Of a stretch of 43,529 nt of DNA, positions 1-8,252 are shown piece after piece (positions within the stretch are counted from its first letter, which is position 1; each line of letters begins with the position of its first letter). This DNA is from ZC4RG30 sp046047615 (GTDB lineage: Bacteria > Pseudomonadota > Gammaproteobacteria > Steroidobacterales > Steroidobacteraceae). Under the pieces are notes generated by a model that saw only the letters and a list, made by a program, of their open reading frames with translations, was not told the origin of the DNA and searched no databases. The position numbers and the translations under genes were made by a program. Where the stretch lies: the NCBI GenBank assembly GCA_046047615.1, contig JBJOHO010000085.1:1-43529 (forward strand), read 5' to 3'.

Positions 1-408
1 TTCCTGCCGACGCAGGCCGCCTGGCCATGGCTCAAGGCCAGTGGCAGCGCCGCGGTCATCAACTTCGCGTCGGCCAATGCGCACCATGCGCTGCCGGGGT
101 CGCCGGCGCTGGCGCACTGCGCCGGCAAGGGCGGTGTGCTGGCCATGACGCGCCAACTGGCCATGGAAGGGGCGCCGCAGGGCATACGGGCCAACACGAT
201 CTCGCCCGGCTTCATCCTCACTGCGGCGACTCAGCGGCACATGGACGCCGACCCGGGTTTCCGCGACAGGGTGCTGGCGAAGAACATGATCCAGCGCCTC
301 GGTCGGCCCGAGGACATCGCGGCCTGTGCGCTATGGTTGGTCTCGACCGAGGCTGGTTATGTGACCGGGGCCGACATTTCCGTGGATGGCGGCGCGACCG
401 CCTGGTAA
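1..408 (+). CDS. SDR family oxidoreductase (5' end cut by window)
   Basis: This is the C-terminal part of a short-chain dehydrogenase/reductase, open from base 1 to the TAA at 406-408. The family features are the strand before the active site (VINFAS), the lysine of the YxxxK motif (AAG at 127-129) followed by GGVLAMTRQLA, the segment RANTISPGF, and the closing GRPEDIAACALWLVS and GADISVDGG. SDRs are NAD(P)-dependent alcohol/ketone oxidoreductases of the cytoplasm. Oddly, the codon at the catalytic tyrosine position is CAC (His, 115-117), giving HCAGK instead of YxxSK, so classical proton transfer by Tyr is missing. It lies 34 bases upstream of a fumarylacetoacetate-hydrolase-family gene and probably shares its operon. 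The Rossmann cofactor loop is outside the window, so NAD or NADP preference cannot be judged. Confidence 0.85.
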   Translation, partial: FLPTQAAWPWLKASGSAAVINFASANAHHALPGSPALAHCAGKGGVLAMTRQLAMEGAPQGIRANTISPGFILTAATQRHMDADPGFRDRVLAKNMIQRLGRPEDIAACALWLVSTEAGYVTGADISVDGGATAW

Positions 409-442
409 GCATTTCAACAAGGTTCGCCCACAAGGATCGACC

Positions 443-1393
443 ATGAGACTGGCAACACTGCGCAACGGCGGCCGCGACGGCCGCCTCGTGAAGATTTCCC
501 GCGATGGCCGCCACTGTGCCGATGCGTCGGCCATCGCGCCCACGCTGCAGGACGCCATCGAGCGTTGGGACGAGGTGGCACCGCGGCTGGCGGCGCTGCC
601 CGAGGGCACACAGCCTCTCGATGCGGCCGACGTGCTGGCCCCGCTGCCGCGCGCCTGGCAGTGGCTCGATGGCTCCGCCTACCGCAGCCACGGCGACCTC
701 ATGGACCAGCTGCTGGGCATCAAGGTCGAGCGCAGCGGGCTGCCGCTGATGTACCAGGGCGTTTCCGACCGCTTCTATGCGCCACTGGAAGATGTGGTCA
801 TGGCCGGCGAGGAGTTCGGCATCGATTTCGAGGGCGAATTCGGCGTCATTGTCGACCATGTTCCGATGGGCACGAGCGCCGCCGATGCGCTGCGCCACAT
901 CAAGCTGCTGGTGCAGATCAACGACTGGTCGCTGCGCACGCTGGCACGCCCGGAGATGCAGACCGGCTTCGGCTGGGTGCAGGCCAAGCCGCCCTGCAGC
1001 ATGGCGCCCTTCGCGGTGACCCCGGAGGAACTCGGTGCGCAGTGGCGCAACGGCCGCGTCTGCCTGGACCTCGAGGTGCAGTGGAACGGCGAGCGCTTCG
1101 GCAACGCCAACGGCGAGCCGATGGAGTTCGGCTTCCACGAGCTGGTGGCGCATGCCGCGCGCACGCGCGACCTGGTGGCCGGCACGGTGATCGGTTCAGG
1201 CACGGTCTCCAACGCCAATTTCCGCGACATCGGCTCCTCCTGCATCGCCGAACGGCGCGGCATCGAGGTGGTGGACACCGGCGCGGCCAGGACCGCCTTC
1301 ATGAAGTTCGGTGACCGCGTGCGCATGGAAGCGCACGCCAGCGACGGCAGCGCTCCGTTTGGTGCGATCGACCAGAAGGTGGTGTCCCGATGA
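443..1393 (+). CDS. Fumarylacetoacetate hydrolase family protein
   Basis: The product is a 316-residue member of the FAH fold (fumarylacetoacetase, 2-keto-4-pentenoate hydratase, acylpyruvase). These enzymes cleave or hydrate beta-diketo acids late in aromatic ring degradation. The metal-binding acidic cluster is visible at residues 128-132 (IDFEGEFGVI, with E130 and E132), followed by VQINDWSLR and the C-terminal GTVIGSGTVSN stretch. The start at 443 is chosen because an AAGGA ribosome site sits seven bases upstream; a longer frame from 386 would run into the upstream SDR gene. The stop overlaps the cupin start by four bases (ATGA), so the two are translationally coupled. The pairing with an SDR and a cupin suggests a ring-cleavage-product pathway, but the exact substrate cannot be read from the sequence. 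Confidence 0.86.
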   Translation: MRLATLRNGGRDGRLVKISRDGRHCADASAIAPTLQDAIERWDEVAPRLAALPEGTQPLDAADVLAPLPRAWQWLDGSAYRSHGDLMDQLLGIKVERSGLPLMYQGVSDRFYAPLEDVVMAGEEFGIDFEGEFGVIVDHVPMGTSAADALRHIKLLVQINDWSLRTLARPEMQTGFGWVQAKPPCSMAPFAVTPEELGAQWRNGRVCLDLEVQWNGERFGNANGEPMEFGFHELVAHAARTRDLVAGTVIGSGTVSNANFRDIGSSCIAERRGIEVVDTGAARTAFMKFGDRVRMEAHASDGSAPFGAIDQKVVSR

Positions 1394-1929
1394 GCAACCT
1401 GGGCAAGACGCCGATCCGCCGCGTGGTCACGGGCCACGATGCCAATGGGCGCGCACGGTTCCGCTCGGATGAGCAGTTCGCGCTCAAGCAGATCGCCTCG
1501 GGCGATGCGGATTTCGCGTTGCTGTGGACCACCGCCACCGTGCCCGCGGACAACAACGACGACACCGACGGCCGCGCCCGCGATGCCGGCCTGACCCTCA
1601 ACCAGGGCTCGGTGATCCGCGTGGTCGACATGCTGCCGGGTGGCACCTCGCCCATGCACCGCACCAACAGCATCGACTACGGCATCGTGCTCTCCGGGCA
1701 GCTTGAGCTGGAACTCGAGGACGGTGTGAAGACCCTGCTGGGCCCCGGCGACGTCGTGGTGCAGCGGGGCACGAACCACCTGTGGCGCAACCCCAGCACC
1801 ACCGAGGTCTGCCGCATCGTCTTCATCCTCATCGAGGCCCCGCCCTACCTGCACAACGGCCAGCCCCTCGAGGAGCACAAGCCGGAGCAGGTGACCGCAC
1901 ACGAGGCTGCGTCCGCGGCCCGCGGCTGA
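1390..1929 (+). CDS. Cupin domain-containing protein
   Basis: This 179-residue protein has one cupin barrel in its second half. Motif 1 reads GGTSPMHRTNSIDYGIVLSG and motif 2 GPGDVVVQRGTNHLWRN. The usual HxH...E metal set is only partly present (one His in each motif, Asp near the usual Glu place), so it may be a weak or atypical metal binder rather than a proven dioxygenase. No signal peptide is seen, so it should act in the cytoplasm. Its start overlaps the stop of the FAH-family gene (ATGA), which implies co-translation and a shared pathway, perhaps ring-cleavage-product handling or ligand sensing. Cupins of this HRTxSIDYGIVLSG type are common beside catabolic genes, and their substrates are mostly unknown. 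Confidence 0.85.
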   Translation: MSNLGKTPIRRVVTGHDANGRARFRSDEQFALKQIASGDADFALLWTTATVPADNNDDTDGRARDAGLTLNQGSVIRVVDMLPGGTSPMHRTNSIDYGIVLSGQLELELEDGVKTLLGPGDVVVQRGTNHLWRNPSTTEVCRIVFILIEAPPYLHNGQPLEEHKPEQVTAHEAASAARG

Positions 1930-1967
1930 GAAGCACGGCGCGGCCCGGCCGCGCTACCATCGGCGGC

Positions 1968-2615
1968 ATGAACAGTCGTCATGCCGCTGCTGCCGCGCTG
2001 CTGGCAGTCCTCAGCCTTGGCCTGGCCGGTCCGGTGCTGTCACAGGAAACACCGCCACCGGATGCCACAACTGTCCCTGCGCCTGTCCCTGCGACGGTCG
2101 ACGTTGTCATGCGCACGCCGATGGGCAACATCCGCCTGGCGCTGGAGAAGGACAGGGCCCCGGTCACGGTGGCGAATTTCCTGCGCTACGTCGATGGCAA
2201 GCGCTTCGACGGCGTCAATTTCTACCGCGCCGTGAAGGTGGATGCCGAGGGCAGCTATGGCCTGGTGCAGGGCGGCTTGCGTGGCAACCCCAAGCGCGCG
2301 CTCAAGCCCATTCCGCACGAGTCGCCCGCCAGGACCGGCCTCAGCCACACCGATGGTGCCATCTCAATGGCGCGCACCCAGCCGGGCACGGCCACGGGAG
2401 ACTTCTTCATCGTTGTCGGTGACCTGGTCTCGCTCGATGGCACGCCGGATGGCAAGGATCCGGGCTATGCCGTCTTCGGTCGCGTGACCGAGGGCATGGA
2501 GCTGGTGCGGCAGATGCTGCTGATGCCGCGCGCCGACGATACCGGCGACGGCAGCATGCAGGGGCAGATCCTGGCCTCGCCGCTGCAGATCACTTCAGTG
2601 GTACGCGCCCCCTGA
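1968..2615 (+). CDS. Secreted cyclophilin-type peptidyl-prolyl isomerase
   Basis: The 215-residue product starts with a Sec signal peptide (hydrophobic run LLAVLSLGLAGPVLS, likely cut before QETPPP) and a short Pro/Thr linker. A cyclophilin domain follows from about residue 45, with MRTPMGNIRLALEKDRAP, VANFLRYVDGKRFDGVNFYR and SMARTQPGTATGDFFI. These match the bacterial PpiA/PpiB pattern, in which Arg of FYR and the Phe-Phe segment line the proline pocket. It should catalyse cis-trans proline isomerisation in the periplasm. It starts 38 bases after the cupin gene; a TACCAT box (1955-1960) lies only seven bases before the ATG. The last 26 bases overlap the 3' end of the convergent NTF2-like gene on the minus strand. 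Confidence 0.9.
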   Translation: MNSRHAAAAALLAVLSLGLAGPVLSQETPPPDATTVPAPVPATVDVVMRTPMGNIRLALEKDRAPVTVANFLRYVDGKRFDGVNFYRAVKVDAEGSYGLVQGGLRGNPKRALKPIPHESPARTGLSHTDGAISMARTQPGTATGDFFIVVGDLVSLDGTPDGKDPGYAVFGRVTEGMELVRQMLLMPRADDTGDGSMQGQILASPLQITSVVRAP

Positions 2616-4527
2616 CCGGGTTGTCGTAGTGGAAGGGCACCATGCCCGCTGCCGGGTAGGTCTGGTAAAGGCGCGTCGGTGGACGGTCCGGCGGCAGCTT
2701 TGGCTCCGGGCCGGTGTTCGGCAGCCCCTGCCGGTGCCACCCCGCCGAGTAGGGTGAGTAGAAGTTGAAGAAGGCATACAGGCGGGCAATGCGCCACACG
2801 CCGTCCTCCTTCACATAGGCGTTCTCGTAGGTCGCTTCGCCGAACACCGTGCCCTCACCGAACTTGGCCTTGTCCGGGTCGGGCACGGGCGAGCCGCCCA
2901 TGATGAAGGCACGCAGTCGTGCGTTGGCATGTTGGCCATCGTCGTCGACGCTGGCGATGAGCTGCCACTGCGAGTGGTCGTAGAGCCAGCCGCGCTCCGG
3001 GCCCTCGTTGCCGAGGAAATGCAGGTACTCCCGGATGCGTTCGCGGCCGGCAAACACGCCGCGCCCGCCGATCTCCAGTGTGGCGTCGCGGGCAAACAGC
3101 TCGACGGCCTCGTTCCACAGGCGCTTGTCGACGTAGTAGCCGTAGCTGCGCTGCAGCTGCTGCACGGCGACCAGGTCCTGCAGGCGCGTGATCGCGGCAT
3201 CGAGGCGGGCCAGGTCCGCTGCGGCCGTTGCCGGCAAGGGCGCAAAGGCGGGGGTACGGCCCGGGTTGTCGTAGTGGTAGGGGAAGACGGCCACTTCCGG
3301 CAGCGAGCCGTAGCGCAGGCTGGGTGGTGCGTCGGGCGGCAGCGTCGGCGAGGGGCCGGCCATCGGCAGGGCACCGATGGACCAGCCGCGGTCATAGTCG
3401 GCGCGGAAGGTCGTGTAGGCCTGCAGGCTGCGGATGCGCCAGCGGCCGTCCTCAAGGGCGTACTGGTTCTCCTGCACGCCCGATCCCCACTGGCCTGACT
3501 GCCCATGCAGCCCGGCCAGCAGGAAGGTCCGCCAGCGGCCCTGCGCCGTGTCTGCGTGGCTGCCGACATGGATCACCGGCTGCAGCATGAATTCAAGGTC
3601 GACCACGCCCGGCGGTGGTGGGCCGTTGGACCGCTTCCCGTCATTGATGACGTCGAGGGGCAAGGCCGCGCGCACGCGCGCCCGGCCGCGGTAGACGCCG
3701 CGCTGGCCGGACTCCCAGCGGGCATCCGCGGTGAACAGCATTGCCGCGTCGTTCCACCGCTGGGCGTCACGCAGGTAACCGAAAGTCGCCTGCAGGTTCT
3801 CGATGGCCTCGCGTGCCTCCAGTGCGCGCAGGGCCGCGTCGCGTTCGGCCAGTTCGGCGTGCAAGTCCGCAGGCACGGGCACCACGGGCTGCTGCACGGC
3901 AGCCTCGGCAGGGAAGGGTCGTGCATCCACCTGAGGCGCGCGCGCAGCCTTGGCCCAGCCGCCCTCATAGGCCGCCTCGAAGCTGGCGTGCCACTGCAGG
4001 TCGGCAATGCGCCAAGCGCCATCGCGCTTCTCATAGCGCACGTCCAGCGGTCCCTCGGCCCAGAACGCCTCGCCACCATAGGTGCCGCGCTGGACGAACT
4101 GGCGCCAGCGCGCCACCGCCGTGCGCCCGTCGCGGGCCACGTGCACCACCGGCTGCAGCTGGAAGTGGTTGTGCAGCCGGCCCTCGAACGGGCCGTCCTG
4201 GTTCCCGGCCTGCGCGCGCAGCGCGGCGCGGATCGCGGCCGGTCCGCGTGCGTTGGCTTGGGCGTCGTGGCGCCATTGCGCGTCGGGCGTGAACAGGGCC
4301 GCAGCGTCGTCCCACTGTCCCTTGTCGATGTAGTAGCCATACGCCCGCTGCAGGCGGCGGATCGCCTCGGCATCGGCCAGACGGGTTGCACGCGCCTCAA
4401 GGGAGGCCACTTGTGCGCGGCGCTGCGGATCCCCTTCGACGTGTTGTGCCCCTGCGGGCGCAGTCAGACCAGGACACAGGGCCAACAGCAGGAAGGTCCG
4501 GCGCAGGACGGCAGGCAAGGTGTTCAT
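2590..4527 (-). CDS. Secreted protein with three tandem SnoaL/NTF2-like domains
   Basis: The 645-residue product has a signal peptide (TFLLLALCPGLTAPAGAQ) and three copies of a SnoaL/NTF2-like domain at about residues 45-195, 240-375 and 455-600. Each begins with a helix of the pattern ExIxxLQxxYGYYxDKxxW followed by LFxxDAxxE and, in units 2 and 3, GVxxGRxRxR. Each has a central QLQPVVHV-like strand and ends with an ENxYxxEDGxWRI strand pair. Short coiled segments rich in Ala/Leu precede units 2 and 3. Units 2 and 3 end in a proline-rich tail of the form PPDxPPxxxY...FPYHYDNP or VPFHYDNP. Unit 2 has lost the YYxDK signature (GYLRDAQRW). NTF2-fold enzymes include cofactor-free dehydratases, isomerases and lyases; which reaction this protein catalyses is unknown. 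It faces the SGNH gene across an 83-base divergent gap. Confidence 0.8.
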   Translation of the reverse strand: MNTLPAVLRRTFLLLALCPGLTAPAGAQHVEGDPQRRAQVASLEARATRLADAEAIRRLQRAYGYYIDKGQWDDAAALFTPDAQWRHDAQANARGPAAIRAALRAQAGNQDGPFEGRLHNHFQLQPVVHVARDGRTAVARWRQFVQRGTYGGEAFWAEGPLDVRYEKRDGAWRIADLQWHASFEAAYEGGWAKAARAPQVDARPFPAEAAVQQPVVPVPADLHAELAERDAALRALEAREAIENLQATFGYLRDAQRWNDAAMLFTADARWESGQRGVYRGRARVRAALPLDVINDGKRSNGPPPPGVVDLEFMLQPVIHVGSHADTAQGRWRTFLLAGLHGQSGQWGSGVQENQYALEDGRWRIRSLQAYTTFRADYDRGWSIGALPMAGPSPTLPPDAPPSLRYGSLPEVAVFPYHYDNPGRTPAFAPLPATAAADLARLDAAITRLQDLVAVQQLQRSYGYYVDKRLWNEAVELFARDATLEIGGRGVFAGRERIREYLHFLGNEGPERGWLYDHSQWQLIASVDDDGQHANARLRAFIMGGSPVPDPDKAKFGEGTVFGEATYENAYVKEDGVWRIARLYAFFNFYSPYSAGWHRQGLPNTGPEPKLPPDRPPTRLYQTYPAAGMVPFHYDNPVRGRVPLK

Positions 4528-4610
4528 GGGCCGATGTTAGCCGGTTGCGCGCCGGCGCTGGCACGGGCAGTCTTGCCTGACAACAATTCCATGCGTTCCG
4601 GGGGTTCCAG

Positions 4611-5843
4611 ATGCGTCCCATGATGTTGCGCGCCAGCCTGGCGCTGGTGCTGTCGGCGTGGTTGGCCGCGCCTGCCCAGGCCAAGGAATGGGTCACCAGC
4701 TGGGCCGCGGCGCCATCGCCGGCGATGAATGCGCCGCCGCCCTTCCCTCAGGCCCTGGCGGTCGAGAACCAGACCGTGCAGCAGGTCTTGCGCCTGAGCG
4801 CCGGTGGCTCGCGCCTGCGGGTCCGCTTGACCAACGAATACGGCGGGAAGCCCTTGGCCATCGGTGCGGCCAGCATTGCGCTGCGACGTGCCGATGGCAG
4901 CGTCGATGAGGCCTCGCGACGCGAACTGCGTTTCGGGGGCTCGAGCGCAGCCGTGATCCCGCGCGGGGCGCCGCTGCTCAGCGATGCCGTGGAACTTCCC
5001 GTCGCGGACCGCGCGGATGTGGTGCTCGCGGTGTACTTCCCTGAAGCCACCGGTCCCTGCACCTGCCATCCGGTGGCGCTGCAGGAGGGCCTGGTCTCCG
5101 AACCCGGCAACTACGCACGCAGCGGCGTGGCACGGGGCACGCCTCTCACCCAGCGCGCCTGGGTCTCTGCCGTCGAGGTCGAAGTGGCGCGCGGCGCGAC
5201 CTTGGTCGTGCTGGGTGACTCGATTTCTGATGGCGTCGGTTCCACCAGCGGGGCGAACCGCCGCTGGCCTGACCTGCTTGCGGAGCGTCTGCTGGCGCGC
5301 CGTGGTGGAGTGCGCGTGGGCATCGCCAACCAGGGCATCAGTGGCAACCGCGTGCTGGTGGATGGCGCCGGGCGCAGTGCCTTGGCGCGTCTGGACCGCG
5401 ATGCGCTGGCCGTGACGGGCGCACGCTGGCTCATCGTCTTCGAGGGTGTCAATGACCTGGGCACTGCGCACGGCGCCTCGATGCGCGCGCCCTCCGAGGC
5501 TTTCCCGGCCAGCACGGCAACCGCTGAGAGCATGATCGCCGGCTACCGGCAGATCATCGCCCGTGCCCACGCCAACGGCCTCAAGGTGTATGGCGCGACC
5601 ATTGCGCCCTACAAGGGGGCCTCGTACTGGAGCGAGGCGGGCGAGCAGCACCGCCAGGCCATCAACCGCTGGATCCGCGAGGGTGGCGAGTTCGACGCCG
5701 TGCTCGACTTCGACAAGGTCTTTGCCGATCCCGCAGATCCGGCGCGCATGGCGCAGGCTTTCCACAGTGGCGACTCGCTCCATGGCAGTGATGCAGGCTA
5801 TGAAGCCGTCGCCCGATCCATCGACCTGAAGCTGTTCCGTTGA
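4611..5843 (+). CDS. Secreted SGNH/GDSL-family esterase
   Basis: The 410-residue product has a signal peptide (LALVLSAWLAAPAQA, cut before KEW). An N-terminal beta-rich domain spans residues 25-190, and an SGNH hydrolase domain follows. Block I is VVLGDSISDG with the nucleophile Ser204. The Gly block is in NQGISGNRV, the Asn block is GVNDLG, and the closing DxxH pair is D388/H391 in GDSLHGSD. All catalytic residues are present. Enzymes of this family remove acetyl or other acyl groups from sugars and polysaccharides, or hydrolyse small esters, in the periplasm or outside. It heads a plus-strand run of five genes that are mostly exported. Start at 4611 is the first of three close ATGs; 4620 or 4623 would give an equally good signal peptide. 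Confidence 0.88.
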   Translation: MRPMMLRASLALVLSAWLAAPAQAKEWVTSWAAAPSPAMNAPPPFPQALAVENQTVQQVLRLSAGGSRLRVRLTNEYGGKPLAIGAASIALRRADGSVDEASRRELRFGGSSAAVIPRGAPLLSDAVELPVADRADVVLAVYFPEATGPCTCHPVALQEGLVSEPGNYARSGVARGTPLTQRAWVSAVEVEVARGATLVVLGDSISDGVGSTSGANRRWPDLLAERLLARRGGVRVGIANQGISGNRVLVDGAGRSALARLDRDALAVTGARWLIVFEGVNDLGTAHGASMRAPSEAFPASTATAESMIAGYRQIIARAHANGLKVYGATIAPYKGASYWSEAGEQHRQAINRWIREGGEFDAVLDFDKVFADPADPARMAQAFHSGDSLHGSDAGYEAVARSIDLKLFR

Positions 5844-5858
5844 CCGTGGAGTGAAGCC

Positions 5859-6860
5859 GTGACCCGCATGACCCGTCGTCTTTCCCCCGTGCTGGCGGCT
5901 GCCGGCCTGGTGCTCGCCCTGCTGGCAACGCCCAAGGACGCCGCCGCACAGGGGCTGGTGCCCGCCGGCACGCTGAAGCCGGCCTGCGACCGCCAGTGCC
6001 TGTATGGCCACATGGACCGCTATCTGGAAGCGCTGGAGGCGAAGGATCCGAACCGGTTGTCCTGGGCCAAGGGCGCGCGCTACACCGAGAACAATGTCGA
6101 GCTGGAGATCGGCGACGGCGTCTGGGGCACGATCAGCGGGCTCGGCAAGTACCGCCTGAAGTTCGCCGACGTGCGCATGGGGCAGGTCGGGTTCTTCGGT
6201 GAACTGGCCGAGACCGACAGCAATTCCGTGTTCGCCATGCGCATGAAGGTGGTGGACGGGCAGATCAGCGAGGTCGAGAAGGTCATCGTGCGCATCAACG
6301 ATTTCGGTGCGCTCGCCGGCGGCATCAACCCGTTCGCCACGCCGGAGTTCAAGGACAAGCCCATCCTGCTGTCGAACCTTGCGCCGTCGGAGCGCCGCGA
6401 ACGCGAACGGCTGATCTCGGTGGCCGACGGCTATTTCGATACGCTGCAGCTGAACGACGGGCAGATCCTCACCAGCTTCCACAAGGACTGCAACCGCGTC
6501 GAGAACGGCGTGCAGACCACCAACAATCCGGCCAAGCCGCTGGGGCCGCTCAGCGCGGTGGGCTGCGAGGCGCAGTTCAAGCTCGGCCAGTACAAGTACG
6601 ACGACCGCCTGCGCGGCCGGCGCTTCCCCCTGGTGGACGAGGAGCGTGGCCTCGTGCTGGCCGCCGGCTTCATCGACCATGCCGGCAAGCTGGGCAAGTA
6701 TTCGCTGGCCGACGGCACGCCGGCCGTCTCGCCCATCAACCGTCCGCACAGCTTCTACCTGCTCGAGCTGTTCAAGATCGTCGACGGCCAGATCCGCCAG
6801 ATCGAAGCGGCCTTCATCACCGTGCCCTACAACATGCCCAGCCCTTGGGATGCGCGCTGA
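5859..6860 (+). CDS. Exported protein with two NTF2-like units, function unknown
   Basis: The 333-residue product begins at GTG 5859, chosen over ATG 5868 because GGAG lies six bases upstream. A signal peptide (LSPVLAAAGLVLALLATPKDAAAQ) is followed by two related halves. The first starts MDRYLEALEAKDPNRLSWAK and contains RYTENNVELEIGDGVWGT. The second starts VADGYFDTLQLNDGQILTSF. Each half ends with a VDGQI segment, in context the last strand of an NTF2-like cone. The pattern helix-TENN-IGDG-VVDGQI is that of NTF2-like proteins lacking recognised active-site annotation. Cys residues in KPACDRQC and KDCNR could form periplasmic disulfides. It sits 15 bases after the SGNH gene and 12 bases before the sulfatase gene, so it is very likely co-transcribed with both. 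Homology to the other NTF2-like proteins here is an inference from pattern only. Confidence 0.65.
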   Translation: MTRMTRRLSPVLAAAGLVLALLATPKDAAAQGLVPAGTLKPACDRQCLYGHMDRYLEALEAKDPNRLSWAKGARYTENNVELEIGDGVWGTISGLGKYRLKFADVRMGQVGFFGELAETDSNSVFAMRMKVVDGQISEVEKVIVRINDFGALAGGINPFATPEFKDKPILLSNLAPSERRERERLISVADGYFDTLQLNDGQILTSFHKDCNRVENGVQTTNNPAKPLGPLSAVGCEAQFKLGQYKYDDRLRGRRFPLVDEERGLVLAAGFIDHAGKLGKYSLADGTPAVSPINRPHSFYLLELFKIVDGQIRQIEAAFITVPYNMPSPWDAR

Positions 6861-6872
6861 GCACGGCTGCGG

Positions 6873-8252
6873 ATGGACCGTCGCCACTTCTGCGCTGCCG
6901 CCGGTTCGGCGCTGCTCACCGGCGCCCTGGCAGCGCCGGTGGCGGCGGCCCGCCGCCGTCCGCCCAACTTCATCATCGTGTTCTGCGATGACCTGGGATT
7001 CGGCGATCTCGCCTTCCAGGGCAACACGCGGATCCGCACGCCGCATCTGGACAGGATGGCGCGCGAGGGCACGGTGCTCACGCAGTTCTATGCGGCCGCC
7101 AACCTCTGCACCCCTTCACGGGCCGGCCTGCTTACCGGGCGTTACCCGGTGCGCACCGGCCTGGCCTATGAAGTGGTCATGCAGAACGACGAGCGCGGCC
7201 TCCCGCAGTCGGAAGTGACGCTGGCTGAGGCGCTCAAGCCCGGCTACGCGACCGCCCTGATCGGCAAATGGCACCTGGGGCACACCTCGCCACACTGGCC
7301 ACCGACCACACAGGGCTTCGACCTGTTCCATGGGTTGCCTTACAGCCACGACATGAAACCCTTGGCGCTGTACGAGTCGCAGGGCCCCGGCGTCGAACTG
7401 ACGCAGGAGGACGTCGACTTCCCGGTCCTGCAGCAGCGCTTCCTGCAGCGTGCACAGCGCTTCATCGCCGAGCACCGCGACCGGCCTTTCCTGCTCAACC
7501 TCGCGCTCAGCGCGCCGCACCTTCCCAACTACCCGCATCACGCGCATGCAGGGCACTCCGATGCCGGCATCTACGGCGACACGGTCGAGGAGATCGACGC
7601 GATCGTCGGGCAGCTGCTGGACCAGCTCAAGACGCTGGGCCTCGACCGCGACACCTTCGTGGTATTCACCTCCGACAACGGACCCTGGTACGAGGGCTCG
7701 GCTGGCGACTTGCGTTCACGCAAAGGTGGCGCCGGGTACGAGGGCGGCTATCGCGTGCCCTGCATCGTCCGCCAGCCGGGTGTGGTGCCGGCAGGCCGGC
7801 GTGTGGATTCCATCGCCATGGCCATCGATTGGCTGCCCACCTTCTGTGCCATGGCCGGCAAGCCGCTGCCGGCCGGTGTCGATATCGACGGTCGCGATCT
7901 CACCGCCGTGATCCAGCGCGGCGCGCCGTCACCGCACGAGCATCTGCTGCTGTTCGACAACGCGACCGTGGCCGCGGTACGCACGCAGCATTGGAAGTAC
8001 GTCACCGGGGATTACTACCGCGCGTTCGGGCGCATTCCCGACAACCCCGAGTATCCGCAGCTCTACGACATGCGCCTGCCGGAGCCGGAGAACTACAGTC
8101 TGGCCGACCGCCACCCTGCCGTACTGGCCGACATGAGGCAGCGCCTCGACGCGGCACGCGCGCAGTTCGCAGCTTATGTGCCGGCGGACCTGCCGCCAGC
8201 GTGGCGCACGCTGCGCCAGCGGATCCGGGAACGTCTCGAGAGCAGCCGATGA
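6873..8252 (+). CDS. Tat-type exported sulfatase
   Basis: The 459-residue product starts with a twin-arginine-like signal (MDRRHFCAAAG followed by a hydrophobic run to about residue 26). The sulfatase core follows: metal-binding DD at residues 39-40 (FCDDLGFGD), then the modification motif CTPSR at 79-83 with LTGRYPVRTG after it. Cys79 would be converted to formylglycine, the nucleophile of sulfate-ester hydrolysis. GKWHLGH and the FTSDNGPW block supply further metal and substrate ligands. It is a full-length type I sulfatase that should desulfate an organic sulfate ester in the periplasm. Its stop overlaps the start of the PQQ dehydrogenase by four bases (ATGA), so the alcohol released may be the dehydrogenase substrate (inference). 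The formylglycine-generating enzyme is not in the window. Confidence 0.9.
   Translation: MDRRHFCAAAGSALLTGALAAPVAAARRRPPNFIIVFCDDLGFGDLAFQGNTRIRTPHLDRMAREGTVLTQFYAAANLCTPSRAGLLTGRYPVRTGLAYEVVMQNDERGLPQSEVTLAEALKPGYATALIGKWHLGHTSPHWPPTTQGFDLFHGLPYSHDMKPLALYESQGPGVELTQEDVDFPVLQQRFLQRAQRFIAEHRDRPFLLNLALSAPHLPNYPHHAHAGHSDAGIYGDTVEEIDAIVGQLLDQLKTLGLDRDTFVVFTSDNGPWYEGSAGDLRSRKGGAGYEGGYRVPCIVRQPGVVPAGRRVDSIAMAIDWLPTFCAMAGKPLPAGVDIDGRDLTAVIQRGAPSPHEHLLLFDNATVAAVRTQHWKYVTGDYYRAFGRIPDNPEYPQLYDMRLPEPENYSLADRHPAVLADMRQRLDAARAQFAAYVPADLPPAWRTLRQRIRERLESSR

Noticed and set aside
4524..7046. 840-codon open frame on the minus strand
   Set aside because: It lies wholly opposite the esterase and NTF2-like genes, is rich in Arg/His/Ala/Gln of shadow type and has no recognisable domain; high GC leaves antisense frames open.
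7268..8248. Upstream extension of the PQQ dehydrogenase frame through the sulfatase gene
   Set aside because: The lipoprotein signal starts at 8249 and the extension is low-complexity Arg/Ala sequence out of frame with the proven sulfatase; not a fusion.
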